From positions 12,456,001 to 12,520,000 of the forward strand of contig NC_091017.1 of the NCBI RefSeq assembly GCF_041296385.1: a stretch of DNA of 64,000 bases, read 5' to 3'. The stretch is from Aphelocoma coerulescens. Taxonomy: Eukaryota > Chordata > Aves > Passeriformes > Corvidae. This document shows positions 17,301 to 31,600 of the stretch, one piece after another. The translations under genes and the position numbers were made by a program. The notes below the pieces were generated by a model. It was given only the letters and a program-made list of their open reading frames with translations. It was not told where the DNA came from and did no database searches. Positions within the stretch are counted from its first letter, which is position 1; each line of letters starts with the position of its first letter.

Positions 17301-20300
17301 GAAACAGTGGGTCTACGTGTTTTCCTTCCCAGGGAAAAGAACTTTCATTCTTGTCCAGGAGTCTATGGCTAAAATGGTGATTGCATGTCCCATATCCAAT
17401 ACAACCAAGGATTACTCCCGGAGGAAAGCTGCCAGGACAGATGGGTCTTGCTGGCTTTGACCACCCCTGGGCCACCTCTCATATTCTCCTGAAACAGTGG
17501 GGTACATGAAGGCATTGCCATACCTGATCATCCCTTGCCATGCAGAGCCCAGCCTTGCATTGCCTTACAGACACCTCTGTGTACCTCCCTTGCCCTTCCT
17601 ATGTCTCCATTGCATGGCCTTGTTCACCAATCTCCCACCTTGACTTTCTTACCCCTTGTTTCCTGGTCTTGTCTTGCCTGCTTCTCCTATGACTCTCTTG
17701 GCCTTGCCTAAGTCTCTCTTGCCTTGCTTTGCAAAGCCAACACTTGCCTTGCCCTGCTACCCCTCTTTCCCTCGCCTAGTCTACCCACACCTACCCACCT
17801 TTGACTGGCCTATCCATCCGATCATCACCTTTTCTGCACCACCCCTCCATGCTCTTGTCTTGCCTTGGCCTGCCTACCCTTCCCTTGCCTTGCACTGCCT
17901 TGCATAACCCTTGCCCTTCTTGACATTTGTGCCCCTTTCCAACATGGCCTTGCTTTCCTTTGCCTACCCCTCCCAATCCCTGCTTTGCCTACAGATTCCT
18001 GGCCTTCTTTTGTCTACCACTCCTTTGCCTTTTGTGGGAACCAACAGCTGGTCTGAAGGCCTCACAGACATTTCCGTTGATACAATCATTTTGTACCCGT
18101 GAGAATTGCAGAAGCAAGAAGATAAACAACAGAAAGAAGTTGTAACAGCTGCAAAAGGGACGATACTGGCTGATGTTTAGCAAAGAATGTGTGTACACTA
18201 TAGACAACCAATAGTATTGTATTATAGCAAAATAATAGTCCATGCACATGTAGCTAAAAAAGTGCATAAGAGAAGATGCATAAATAATACAAGTGGTTTT
18301 TTGCCATTGCTCGGGGCAGAGAGTGTATGTGTGTCGTGACCGTCTCAACAGCAACAGCCTTGCACTGCCTTTCATAACCAGCCCCTGCCTACTGCCTCCT
18401 TCCCTGGCCTTCCATGTCTTGTCTTCCTCTCCTTTGATTTAACTTGCTTCTCCTATCTCTCCCTTGCTTGCCTTACTCCACTGACCTTTCTGTGTTCTTG
18501 CCTTGACTTGCCTAGCTGTTCCTTGCTTCACATTGCTTTGTGTAAGCATTCCCTGTTTTTATTTGCCTACCCCTTTCTTGCCTGGCCTTTCCTTGCCTAG
18601 CCTTTCTTGTCTTTGCCTGCCCTCTGCATCACTGGACTTACCTTCCTATGCCCTGCCTTCCCTACAGCTTCTGGGCCTTCTCTTGCCTCGCACTCATTGG
18701 CCCTACTTTGCTGCCTGCTCACTGCTCTTGCTTTGCTTTCCCTAACTTTCCCTTGACTTGACTAGAATTGCCTAAACTTACTTTGACTGCATTGCCTTGC
18801 CTGCATGGAAGAAAAGGCAAGGCAGGGCAAAGCAAGGAAATCATAGGCAGGGCAGGGCAAGGGAGACATAGGCAAGAGAGACGTAGCCAAGGAAGGCAAA
18901 GCAAGGGTAGGCTAGGAAAAACCAGGCAATGGTACTGAAGGCAACGCAAGGCCAAGTGACTCATAATGCCTTTCCTTGGAATGCAAAGGTCTGAATCCCA
19001 GTGTTGGTGGAGCAGATGATAAGGTCCCATGGGGAAGTAAACTCAACTGAGACATTTCTCTCCTGGCACCTCTTGTGTAGGAGCAATTCTTAGATATATT
19101 CAATATTGGCGGTAGCACGCCAGTTCCTCAGAGAGGATGACAATGCTTTTCCATGGGAAGGAAAGCACCTAGCCCCAGTGTTTCAGGTGCACATAAGAAG
19201 CTGCCTAGTGGAGGTAAAGGGCAGCAGCAACTTTCTGTCCTGGCATATTTGGTGTAGAAGCACTGCCTTGATTTGTACAAGTATGGAGTTGCTACGCCCT
19301 ATTTTCAAGGCAGTCTCCTGAAAAAGTCAATTTTGGCATGTCGTTTCCACTTCTGAAAGGTGGTCTTCTGAACTCTTGGCAGTAAGCCAAGACAAGCAGC
19401 TATGCTCATCCTTGGTGTGCAGCTGATTTAGACACCAGGGCAGGTAATGTCCAGTAACAGTGTTCTGGCACATTGGATGGGAGCAGTTCCTGGATGTTTT
19501 CTATTTTGGAGGAGGAGATCCCAGTTCTTCTGAGATGGGCTCATAGTTTCTCTCTTTGGCAAAGAAAGCAGTTTTGGATCTGCATGTAGGGTGTTCTCAG
19601 CGAATTAATGGCTTTTCCTCATGGGCAGTTCTGTGGGCTATAGCTGTTGAACTGTTAGAGAAGGAATGAAAAAGCCAAGCTGTTGAACAAATTTGCATCC
19701 TGCTGACTTTAGCAGCCCCTGATAAAATTCTGTTTGCATCCTGACTCTGTGAGACTGAAGGATTATGATGGTACTTAAAGCTGGGGAGGAAAGTGCACAT
19801 AGAAGAGCATGTGAATTTAATGGCTCTTCCTAGTAGGCAGTTCTCTGGGCTAGAGCTGTTGAACTGTTAGAGAGGGAATGCAAGAGCCAAGCTTCTGAGC
19901 TCTTTTCCCTGCTACCTTTAAAGTATGAGCATTCCCTGGTGCTCTCCTATTTGGATAATAAGTTAGAGTGGGTTTCACATTCACTTTGAAGAATAGAAAC
20001 AGCGCCATGTGAACCTGTGCCATCAGCTTTCCTTTCCAACTAAATGTTCCTACTTGCAATCTTGCAATTCTTACTTGCAATCATGCAGAGCACCGTGCTT
20101 GAGGCTGGTGCATTGAAGAAAATTAAATTAGGGCTGTATCAGTACAAAGGAGAGATTGCCATTTGCAAAACCTCGTTTCGCTTAAGTTAGTAATATTGTA
20201 AGTGTTAATTGAGTGGTCATTGGTTGCCTATCACCATCCTGATGCACTAATTTCATCAAGTGTAAATATTGGTCACAAAAGGTGCCCATTCAGCAACCTG

Positions 20301-22654
20301 TTGCTGTCTCCACATGGAAGTGTCTTCCGGACGAAATCAAAAGACATTCGAAGAGCCAGGATCCGCAAAGGAACAAACTATTGCCACATGAATGGTGCTG
20401 GGCGCCATGAGGAGCAGTTAACTTTAACCTGCGCGCTGTCAGCACTCAGAAGAACAACCCCAGCATGGCAGGGGGGACTTGCAAAAGAAGGAAAGGCCCC
20501 TCACCTAGCTATAAACCACCCAAAGTGCAGAGCCAAGTTGAAAACACCACTGCTCTCAAATCAACCGTGTCAGGACAAAAAGATTTCACTGATCTCCCCC
20601 TTCCAGGTACAAACTCTTATGTGCACCACACTCAGAGGGCAATGTGAGCTCCCCAGCGCTGTCTTTCACTCTCGCAGAGTCCAGATACTAACTTGTGAAC
20701 ATCCTACACAAACATTAGCTCATGAAAGTGCCAGCTTGAGCAAGAACAGCAGACCCTCCCATTGCACCCCCTTGTCATCCAGAGTGCGGCGGTTTGTTGA
20801 AAATCATGGACTCGGAAAGACCAATGCAGCAACTGCTTTTCTCTCTCCTACTGCCTTTCCCTGAGCGAGAGGTAGATGGATGATGTGGACTTAGTGGAAC
20901 AGAAAGAGTATGACTGTACTTATAAGGGAGGAAAACCCCCCACAGCATACTGTGCTGTGTGCAGTACACGCTCTGAAAAGAGACAAAGCTGAATGCTGCC
21001 AGCGGGCTTCGGTTCTCAGACTGCTTGCATGGGCAGAGCTGCGGGCTCTTTTAAGGATGGAAACTGGCATCTGTGAGTGTAAAGAATGTGACTTTCCACA
21101 CAGCTTAGAAGAAAGGTGCATAGCCCCAGTGAGAAGTGTGTACGTGAAAGACTGGCAGAAGAAGTCGCAGTCCAGCAAGGCTGGTATCTTTTTCTTTGTG
21201 CCAAATAGGCACCTTGGGAACATGAAAGTACTTGATGGTAGCCAAACTGACAGTGAAGGCACAGAACACCGTCGGGTGTGTGCAGTGTACAGACGCAATG
21301 TAAAAGCCCTGAGTACCATTTGACTGCAGTCATAGTGCAAGTTTGCAACTGTACCATGCAAGGCCAGTGAAAGCTTCCTGTGCGGCCACATTTTCGTATT
21401 GGAGCTCGCTAGCTGGAAGTGATTCGGTTTGTCTGCAGTATCCGCTCGACTGAATGTGATGTGTCACTGGAAAGAAAAGTACAGACCAGCAGTGCGTTTG
21501 ATATGGTTCAGGGGCTGCAAAGGGAATGTACAGGCCACCTCTGGGATTTTGGTCTTTGTGCATTCCCATGGCAGCAGTTCCTGGATGTTTTTGTTCTACA
21601 GTTTAGGCTCAGTGAGAGAGAAAAAATGCGAGAGCACGCATAGCAGAGCCACAGGGAGAATTGCTGAGGTATGAGTTGCGTGCTGTTCAGATACTGCCGT
21701 ACCAAAGGCCTACCTAAACACTGCTGCTGATCTAGCATGTCTTTCTGTAGCAAGACTTGTTGGTACTGCAAAACAGAAGATGCGTGAGGTCAAATGAATC
21801 TGGACAGAAAATTTCAGACGAGCAGCCTATGAGTGCATGATTGAAACAGTAAATTTAGGTGACAGAATAGATCGTGGCATCGATTTGCGTAGTGTTAATA
21901 TTCTCTGAAGGGAATGCAAAAAGCCAAGATGTGTTTTCCATTCTAGCTGTTCCTGACAAAAACTGAGGAATAAAACTTTCGTTCTAGATGGAATGTAACA
22001 TTCAGTTCCCAGGATTTTGCACTCCAAAGTTCAACAAAAGAGTTTCCACAAGAATCTTGAGAAGAAGCACAATCACTTCCACCTAGAGCTGGAAGAGGAA
22101 GAGGCAGCGGCACAAGCAAGTGCCCTTGAGCGTCCTCCTTCCGAATGCTAGAACGTCAATTCAGCAGGCAGGAGTGCAGCAGCCACCCTTCGTCTTGCAA
22201 GCCCATACGACGCGCACACCAGCCCGGTGCTCTGCGGCTTCGTCCTTCGCCTTTTCGAGCACGCCGTACCTTCATTCTCCCGGAGGCGAACAGCGGTCTG
22301 CTTCTCGCACGGAACGCTGTGTCGGCAGCCAAGCGCTCCAGTGCACTGCTTCTGCCCAAACACGCCTGGGCCCTGCACCTCTCCTTCCCAGCGCTACGTA
22401 GCAGCACAATCTGTCCCTCTTGCGATCCCAAGCTAAGCGGAAAGCTTCTCGGCTACGTCTCCCGCAGAGAGCTGTGCCAGGACAATAAGCTTGCAAGCAC
22501 TTTGCTCCTGACACTAGTGGCAACAGGGATTCGCACCACCTTCCAGGAGCAGTCCTCTTGCCTTTTACAAGGTGCAAAAGCGCCCCCTCTGTGGCGGTGC
22601 TGTCTGCCCGGTCTTTCTCGGCTCGAAGCACCACGAGGCACACAAGACTCTCTC
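11328..22654 (+). repeat. Macrosatellite unit 2 (11,327 bp)
   Basis: Matches unit 1 in its 5' half (short 2-bp indel form, CCTC motif, BamHI site at 15869) but has G at the site equivalent to unit-1 base 2333. In its 3' half it carries G at 18667, C at 19688 and G at 19784, a set shared only with unit 5. A private change (A at 18780 in the CTTGCC satellite) was not seen elsewhere. Confidence 0.97.
11888..14350 (+). repeat. 1.23-kb tandem pair, unit 2
   Basis: Copies at 11888-13118 and 13119-14350. Copy 1 has the CCTC motif and short C run, as in unit 1; copy 2 has G at the 2333-equivalent. Confidence 0.95.
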
Positions 22655-25600
22655 GCAAGGACCGAAATTCCCGATAGGCGTCTCTGCGCTTTCTGCAATG
22701 CTGCACGCACAAGCCCGGTGCTCTGAGGCTTCGTTCTTCGCCTTTCGTTGTCTGGGCAGAAGAGAAGCCGAGCGAGGCCATTGTGCTTTGCCGCTTGTCA
22801 GTGTGCTGTGCACGGTTTTTCCGCAGCTCGAGCTAGCGGGAGACCCCTTCGGTTTCGCGGCGTCCACACTACCCATGGTAGCTCTCGCTCAGCGAAACTT
22901 GAAGGGGAGAAGCACTTGCTGGATGAGTCTTTCAGTGTGCAGGACTTTGAAAACACAGCAGCGCAATCGGGGCCACGAGAACGACCGCTGAGAAGTCGCT
23001 CTCGCACAGAGAACCGTGCCAGGATGACGAGCTCGCCCAGCATTTGCCCCTGACACTTGGGGAACTCGTAGCTGCCAGTGCCTTCCAGGGGCAGTCTGCT
23101 TTCTGTCATAACCTGCATAGGGCCCGTCAGATGGTGGTGCTGTCTGCCTTCTCCTTCTCGGCCAGAGTGTACTCTGGTGCACACTCTGCAGTCTGGCAAG
23201 GAGCAAAGATCTTCGGTAGACATCTCGCACAGGAGAAAGTTGCCAAGAAAGAACCACGTTCTTCATCAGCCCTCTTCATGTCCCGATTGGGGTGCTGCCT
23301 TCAAAGCCTTGCACATTGAAAGACTTCTCCAGCAAGTGCTTCTCCCCTGGCGCACTTCGCTGAGTGAGAGCTGCATGGGCAGCGTGGACTCAGCGAAACC
23401 GAAAGGGTGTCGCTGTAGCTCGAGCTGAGCAAAGAAACCGTGCACGGTGCACCGTTGGTGGGTGCAGCATGCACGCGGAAAAGCAGCAAAGTTCACTGCC
23501 ATCGCTGGCCTTCTCTTCAGTCCAGACCACTTAAGGCAAACAATTTAGCTGCAGAGCACTGGGCTTGCGTGTGCAGTGCACCAAATTGCCCAAGACCAGC
23601 AAGGGCTCGTTCACAAGCAGAGTCGGCTGAGAGCATTCTTGCTTGCTCCAGAAAGGAAGCCGCAGCTATAGTGCTTCATCCCACAGCGTGGACATAGGCA
23701 CTTTCCTAGTTGTTCAGCCTTGCAGAGTCCCTGCAACTAGAGCTCAGCCAGGAGCAGGCGTCAAAGCAGAAGGCTTTCCTAAAGCACGCCTCTCCAACCA
23801 GCCTTCGGAAATCGCAAATGACACTGTGGCTCTGTGCCTTTCTTCTAAGACAGACGCCCACCTTGCTTTCACTCTCGCAGCTCCCTTGGCAGCCTCCAGC
23901 AGCTGCTTTCCTGGAGAACGGCCCGAGAAGTAGAAGCCAGGGCTGGGCTGCACCTTCGCCTTCCGCACGTAAGCGGCACCAGACTCACCGGTGCGCTCTG
24001 TTCTTCCCTCCTCCGCTGCATGCTACTACCATCGTGTTCTCGGAAAGACGGAGACTGAAGGGAAGCGCAAATGCTTCCACAGAGAGCTACAAGAGGAATA
24101 GGCAGCAGCAGCACAGGAAAGTGCCGTGGAACTTCCTCCTTCCCAAGGCTATAACGTCAATTCAGCAGGCAGGAGAGTGGCAGCCACGCTCGTCTTGCAG
24201 CCCGTACAACGAGCACGCGAGCCCGGCGCTCCGCGGCTTCGTTCTTCGCCTTTTCGAGCACGCCGTACCTTCGTTCCCCCGGAGGCGGACGGTCTTCTGC
24301 TTCTCGCCCGGAACACTGTGCCCGGCAGTGCAGCGCTTTCTGCGGCAAGCTGCAAAGCGCCCGTCAGATGGCGATGCTGTCTGCCCGCTCCTCGGCTCGA
24401 GTGTACTCCGGCGCACGCTGCCGTCTCGCAAGGAGCAAAGAGCTTCGGTAGACATCTCGCACAGGAGAAAGTTGCCAAGAAAGAACCACGTTCTTCATCA
24501 GCCCTCCTCATGTCCCGATTGGTGTGCTGCCTTCAAAGCCTTGCACATTGAAAGACTTCTCCAGCAAGTGCTTCTCCCCTGGCGCACTTCGCTGAGTGAG
24601 AGCTGCATGGGCAGCGTGGACTCAGCGAAACCGAAAGGGTGTCGCTGTAGCTCGAGCTGAGCAAAGAAACCGTGCACGGTGCACCGTTGGTGGGTGCAGC
24701 ATGCACGCGGAAAAGCAGCAAAGTTCACTGCCATCGCTGGCCTTCTCTTCAGTCCAGACCACTTAAGGCAAACAATTTAGCTGCAGAGCACTGGGCTTGC
24801 GTGTGCAGTGCACCAAATTGCCCAAGACCAGCAAGGGCTCGTTCACAAGCAGAGTCGGCTGAGAGCATTCTTGCTTGCTCCAGAAAGGAAGCCGCAGCTA
24901 TAGTGCTTCATCCCACAGCGTGGACATAGGCACTTTCCTAGTTGTTCAGCCTTGCAGAGTCCCTGCAACTAGAGCTCAGCCAGGAGCAGGCGTCAAAGCA
25001 GAAGGCTTTCCTAAAGCACGCCTCTCCAACCAGCCTTCGGAAATCGCAAATGACACTGTGGCTCTGTGCCTTTCTTCTAAGACAGACGCCCACCTTGCTT
25101 TCACTCTCGCAGCTCCCTTGGCAGCCTCCAGCAGCTGCTTTCCTGGAGAACGGCCCGAGAAGTAGAAGCCAGGGCTGGGCTGCACCTTCGCCTTCCGCAC
25201 GTAAGCGGCACCAGACTCACCGGTGCGCTCTGTTCTTCCCTCCTCCGCTGCATGCTACTACCATCGTGTTCTCGGAAAGACGGAGACTGAAGGGAAGCGC
25301 AAATGCTTCCACAGAGAGCTACAAGAGGAATAGGCAGCAGCAGCACAGGTAAGTGCCGTGGAACTTCCTCCTTCCCAAGGCTATAACGTCAATTCAGCAG
25401 GCAGGAGAGTGGCAGCCACGCTCGTCTTGCAGCCCGTACAACGAGCACGCGAGCCCGGCGCTCCGCGGCTTCGTTCTTCGCCTTTTCGAGCACGCCGTAC
25501 CTTCGTTCCCCCGGAGGCGGACGGTCTTCTGCTTCTCGCCCGGAACACTGTGCCCGGCAGTGCAGCGCTTTCTGCGGCAAGCTGCAAAGCGCCCGTCAGA

Positions 25601-28600
25601 TGGCGATGCTGTCTGCCCGCTCCTCGGCTCGAGTGTACTCCGGCGCACGCTGCCGTCTCGCAAGGAGCAAAGAGCTTCGGTAGACATCTCGCACAGGAGA
25701 AAGGTGCCAGGACGACACCACATTCCTCCTCACCCCTTCTCGTGGCCCACATTGTGGTGCTGCCTTCAAAGCCGTGCGCATTGAAAGACTCTTCCAGCAA
25801 GTGCTTCTCCCCTGGCACACTTCGCTCAGCGACAGCTACGTGGGCAGCGTGGACTCAGCGAAACTGAAAGGGTGTCCTTGTAGCTCGAGCTTGTTGGAGA
25901 GGATGAAAGTTTGGTAAGAAAGTTTCACAGCTATGTAAGCTTGACAGAAAGATCTCTGAATGTAGAAACTTAGCATGAGGTAGAAATGGAAACGAGTTTT
26001 GATAGAGAGTAAAAGGTGTTTTGCTGAAACACTGATCACTGAATAACTGAGAAGGCAAAGGTTGGAGATTGAGTTGGAAGGAGATGTTTTTTATTAGGAC
26101 ACCGGTATGTGAGTACAAACAAGCACATGTTTTTCACCAAGTAAATAAGTCTCAAGAAGGCCATAAGGAAATAGAAAACATGTTTTTACCAAAAAGAGAG
26201 CTATCGCAGGCAAACAAGAAATGTCGATGTAGCAAGAAGAAGAGAGGTCTGAGAATTTTCCACTGTAAGCTTAAATTGTAACATACTTACTCTTGTGATT
26301 GGATAAGAATGACTATAATATGGTAATGGTAGTAGTCATGATAGGCTACAGGCAAATGTAAAGGTATTGTTGTATGGTGCTTATTGGTTGCTATGTATTG
26401 AGATACTCAGCAAAGAAAAATACATAATGCTTTCTAACTTGAACAGAAAGCGGCTCCAGGTATGCCTACCAGCTGTAGCTGACAGCTGTAGGGCTGGCTC
26501 TGGATACCCACTCCCTGAAATGCTGTAACTTCGCCTATGCAATACACAGCTTTCAAGAGAGCCGCCTGAAGTCCAGACACCCTTCGCGAGCCTTTCTCCT
26601 ATAGAGCTGTGGAAAGAAATCGTGCACGCTACACCGAGGGTGCGTGCAGCATGCACGAGCAAAAGCGGCAAAGTTCAGTGCCCTCGCTGGGCTTCCCTTC
26701 CGTGCGGATAACGTGAGGCGAAAAATGAAGCCGCAGAGCACCGGGCTTGCAGGTGCAGTGCACCGAGTTGCAGAAGTCCAGCAGGCTCGTTCACAAGCCA
26801 AGCCGGCTGAGGGAGTCCTCGCGTCTCCAAAAGGGAACGCGGAGCCGTAGCACTTCATCCCACAGCGTGGAGATAGGCACTTTCCTAGTCGTTCAGCCTT
26901 GCAGAGTCCCTGCAGCTAGAGCTCACCCAGGAGCAGGCGTCAAAGCAGAAGGCCCTCCTAAAGCACCCTTTCTCCAAGCAGCCTCCTGAAAGGGCGCATC
27001 ACAGTGCGGCTCTGCGCCTTTCTTCTAAGACAGACGCCCGCTATACTTTCGTGCTCGCAGCTCCCTTGGCAGCCTCCAGCAGCTACTCTCCTGGAGAACG
27101 GCCGTAGACGTCAAAGCCAGTGCTGGGCTGCACCTCCGCCCTCCCCAGGTAAGCAACAGCGAACTCACCGGTGCACTCTGTACTTCCCTCCTCCGCTTGC
27201 ATCCTACATGCATTCGTGTTCTCCGAAACTCAGAGACTGAAGGGAAGGGCAATTGCTTCCCCAGATAGCTGCAAGGGCACTAGGCAGCAGCAGCACAAAT
27301 TTCACATGACCTGATGCACTGTAGAGATATTACCCTGTTACCCCTCCTTTCTCCTCGTCCTCGACCAATTGTGGTGGGATGTCGAAAGGCTTGGCCAGCG
27401 AAAAGCTCATCCAGCAAGGGCGTCTCTCTTGACGCATTTCCCTGACCGAGAGCTACACAGATGGTCTGGACACTGTAAAACAGCAAGAAAATAATTCTAT
27501 GTCCAGCTGAGGAAAATCCGTGCACAGAAAAATGTAGATGCCTGCAGTAAACAATCTGAAGAGCGGCAAAGCTCCAAGCCATCGCTGCGCTTCAGTCCTG
27601 TCCGGACCACAGAAGGCGAAGAACGAAGCAGCTGGGCACCGGCTTCATGGACTCAGTGGCGCGACTTGCAAACGTCCAGCCAAGAGCTGCTTCAACAAGC
27701 AGATTCAGCCGAGAATGCTCTGCCTGCACTTTCCCTCGCAGCGCTAGGCAGCACCACGTTCTGTTTGCGTGGCAGCCTGATTCTTAACGGAAAGATTCTC
27801 AATGCCTGTGTCTGGCACAGAGAACGGTTTTAGGTCAGCAAGCTCACCCGGCGCTTACCCTCGACGCGTGCAAACCTGTATTTGCACCGCATTCCAGTGG
27901 CAGCCCTCTTTCCTTTCCAGCCGGCACAGCGCCGTCAGATCGCGGTGCTCTCTGCACCTGCCTTCTCGCTTCCAAGTGCCACCGCGCACATTACAGCCTT
28001 GCAGGGAGCGAAGAGGCGGAGAGGCGTCTCGCAAAGAAGAACGTGCCGGGACGAAAAGGTGCTCTTTCCTTTCTCCTCCTCCTTTGCCCGAATGGTGGTG
28101 CTGTGTTGAAAGGCTTGGCCAGCGAAAAGCTCATCCAGCAAGTGTTTCTCTCCTGACGCCTTTCGCTGAGCGAGAGAGCTACACGGACACTTTCGACTCG
28201 GGGAAACAGCAAGAGAATGACTGTACGTCGAGCTGAGGAAAAGCCGTGCACAGCAGCCTGTGGCTGCGTGCAGTGTTCACGCTGAAGAGCGGCAAAGCTC
28301 CAAGCCATCGCTGCGCTTCAGTCCTGTCCGGACCACAGAAGGCGAAGAACGAAGCAGCTGGGCACCGGCTTCATGGGCTCAGTGGAGCGACTTGCAAATG
28401 TCCAGCCAAGAGCTGCTTCAACAAGCAGATTCAGCTGAGAATGCTCTGCCTGCTTCAACAAAGTAAGGCGCAGCCCTTGCACTGCAGCACACTGCCTGGC
28501 CAGAAACAGGTTCTTACACCTTCAGTGCTGCCGAGCCCACGCAGCTTGAGCACACCCAGAAGGACGCGTCCAGAAAGAAGGCGTTCTTCGAGTGCCTTGT

Positions 28601-31600
28601 CCTTCCTTGTTCTGTCTTTCATCTGCACCTGAAACAGTGGGTCTACGTGTTTTCCTTCCCAGGGAAAAGAACTTTCATTCTTGTCCAGGAGTCTATGGCT
28701 AAAATGGTGATTGCATGTCCCATATCCAATACAACCAAGGATTACTCCCGGAGGAAAGCTGCCAGGACAGATGGGTCTTGCTGGCTTTGACCACCCCTGG
28801 GCCACCTCTCATATTCTCCTGAAACAGTGGGGTACATGAAGGCATTGCCATACCTGATCATCCCTTGCCATGCAGAGCCCAGCCTTGCATTGCCTTACAG
28901 ACACCTCTGTGTACCTCCCTTGCCCTTCCTATGTCTCCATTGCATGGCCTTGTTCACCAATCTCCCACCTTGACTTTCTTACCCCTTGTTTCCTGGTCTT
29001 GTCTTGCCTGCTTCTCCTATGACTCTCTTGGCCTTGCCTAAGTCTCTCTTGCCTTGCTTTGCAAAGCCAACACTTGCCTTGCCCTGCTACCCCTCTTTCC
29101 CTCGCCTAGTCTACCCACACCTACCCACCTTTGACTGGCCTATCCATCCGATCATCACCTTTTCTGCACCACCCCTCCATGCTCTTGTCTTGCCTTGGCC
29201 TGCCTACCCTTCCCTTGCCTTGCACTGCCTTGCATAACCCTTGCCCTTCTTGACATTTGTGCCCCTTTCCAACATGGCCTTGCTTTCCTTTGCCTACCCC
29301 TCCCAATCCCTGCTTTGCCTACAGATTCCTGGCCTTCTTTTGTCTACCACTCCTTTGCCTTTTGTGGGAACCAACAGCTGGTCTGAAGGCCTCACAGACA
29401 TTTCCGTTGATACAATCATTTTGTACCCGTGAGAATTGCAGAAGCAAGAAGATAAACAACAGAAAGAAGTTGTAACAGCTGCAAAAGGGACGATACTGGC
29501 TGATGTTTAGCAAAGAATGTGTGTACACTATAGACAACCAATAGTATTGTATTATAGCAAAATAATAGTCCATGCACATGTAGCTAAAAAAGTGCATAAG
29601 AGAAGATGCATAAATAATACAAGTGGTTTTTTGCCATTGCTCGGGGCAGAGAGTGTATGTGTGTCGTGACCGTCTCAACAGCAACAGCCTTGCACTGCCT
29701 TTCATAACCAGCCCCTGCCTACTGCCTCCTTCCCTGGCCTTCCATGTCTTGTCTTCCTCTCCTTTGATTTAACTTGCTTCTCCTATCTCTCCCTTGCTTG
29801 CCTTACTCCACTGACCTTTCTGTGTTCTTGCCTTGACTTGCCTAGCTGTTCCTTGCTTCACATTGCTTTGTGTAAGCATTCCCTGTTTTTATTTGCCTAC
29901 CCCTTTCTTGCCTGGCCTTTCCTTGCCTAGCCTTTCTTGTCTTTGCCTGCCCTCTGCATCACTGGACTTACCTTCCTATGCCCTGCCTTCCCTACAACTT
30001 CTGGGCCTTCTCTTGCCTCGCACTCATTGGCCCTACTTTGCTGCCTGCTCACTGCTCTTGCTTTGCTTTCCCTAACTTTCCCTTGACTTGACTAGAATTG
30101 CCTAAACTTGCTTTGACTGCATTGCCTTGCCTGCATGGAAGAAAAGGCAAGGCAGGGCAAAGCAAGGAAATCATAGGCAGGGCAGGGCAAGGGAGACATA
30201 GGCAAGAGAGACGTAGCCAAGGAAGGCAAAGCAAGGGTAGGCTAGGAAAAACCAGGCAATGGTACTGAAGGCAACGCAAGGCCAAGTGACTCATAATGCC
30301 TTTCCTTGGAATGCAAAGGTCTGAATCCCAGTGTTGGTGGAGCAGATGATAAGGTCCCATGGGGAAGTAAACTCAACTGAGACATTTCTCTCCTGGCACC
30401 TCTTGTGTAGGAGCAATTCTTAGATATATTCAATATTGGCGGTAGCACGCCAGTTCCTCAGAGAGGATGACAATGCTTTTCCATGGGAAGGAAAGCACCT
30501 AGCCCCAGTGTTTCAGGTGCACATAAGAAGCTGCCTAGTGGAGGTAAAGGGCAGCAGCAACTTTCTGTCCTGGCATATTTGGTGTAGAAGCACTGCCTTG
30601 ATTTGTACAAGTATGGAGTTGCTACGCCCTATTTTCAAGGCAGTCTCCTGAAAAAGTCAATTTTGGCATGTCGTTTCCACTTCTGAAAGGTGGTCTTCTG
30701 AACTCTTGGCAGTAAGCCAAGACAAGCAGCTATGCTCATCCTTGGTGTGCAGCTGATTTAGACACCAGGGCAGGTAATGTCCAGTAACAGTGTTCTGGCA
30801 CATTGGATGGGAGCAGTTCCTGGATGTTTTCTATTTTGGAGGAGGAGATCCCAGTTCTTCTGAGATGGGCTCATAGTTTCTCTCTTTGGCAAAGAAAGCA
30901 GTTTTGGATCTGCATGTAGGGTGTTCTCAGCGAATTAATGGCTTTTCCTCATGGGCAGTTCTGTGGGCTATAGCTGTTGAACTGTTAGAGAAGGAATGAA
31001 AAAGCCAAGCTGTTGAATAAATTTGCATCCTGCTGACTTTAGCAGCCCCTGATAAAATTCTGTTTGCATCCTGACTCTGTGAGACTGAAGGATTATGATG
31101 GTACTTAAAGCTGAGGAGGAAAGTGCACATAGAAGAGCATGTGAATTTAATGGCTCTTCCTAGTAGGCAGTTCTCTGGGCTAGAGCTGTTGAACTGTTAG
31201 AGAGGGAATGCAAGAGCCAAGCTTCTGAGCTCTTTTCCCTGCTACCTTTAAAGTATGAGCATTCCCTGGTGCTCTCCTATTTGGATAATAAGTTAGAGTG
31301 GGTTTCACATTCACTTTGAAGAATAGAAACAGCGCCATGTGAACCTGTGCCATCAGCTTTCCTTTCCAACTAAATGTTCCTACTTGCAATCTTGCAATTC
31401 TTACTTGCAATCATGCAGAGCACCGTGCTTGAGGCTGGTGCATTGAAGAAAATTAAATTAGGGCTGTATCAGTACAAAGGAGAGATTGCCATTTGCAAAA
31501 CCTCGTTTCGCTTAAGTTAGTAATATTGTAAGTGTTAATTGAGTGGTCATTGGTTGCCTATCACCATCCTGATGCACTAATTTCATCAAGTGTAAATATT

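Noticed and set aside
23710..24660. 316-codon open frame as a protein gene
   Set aside because: Non-ATG start, overlapping open frames in other phases and on the minus strand, frame broken by 1 bp in half of the units, repetitive sequence and no recognisable domain.
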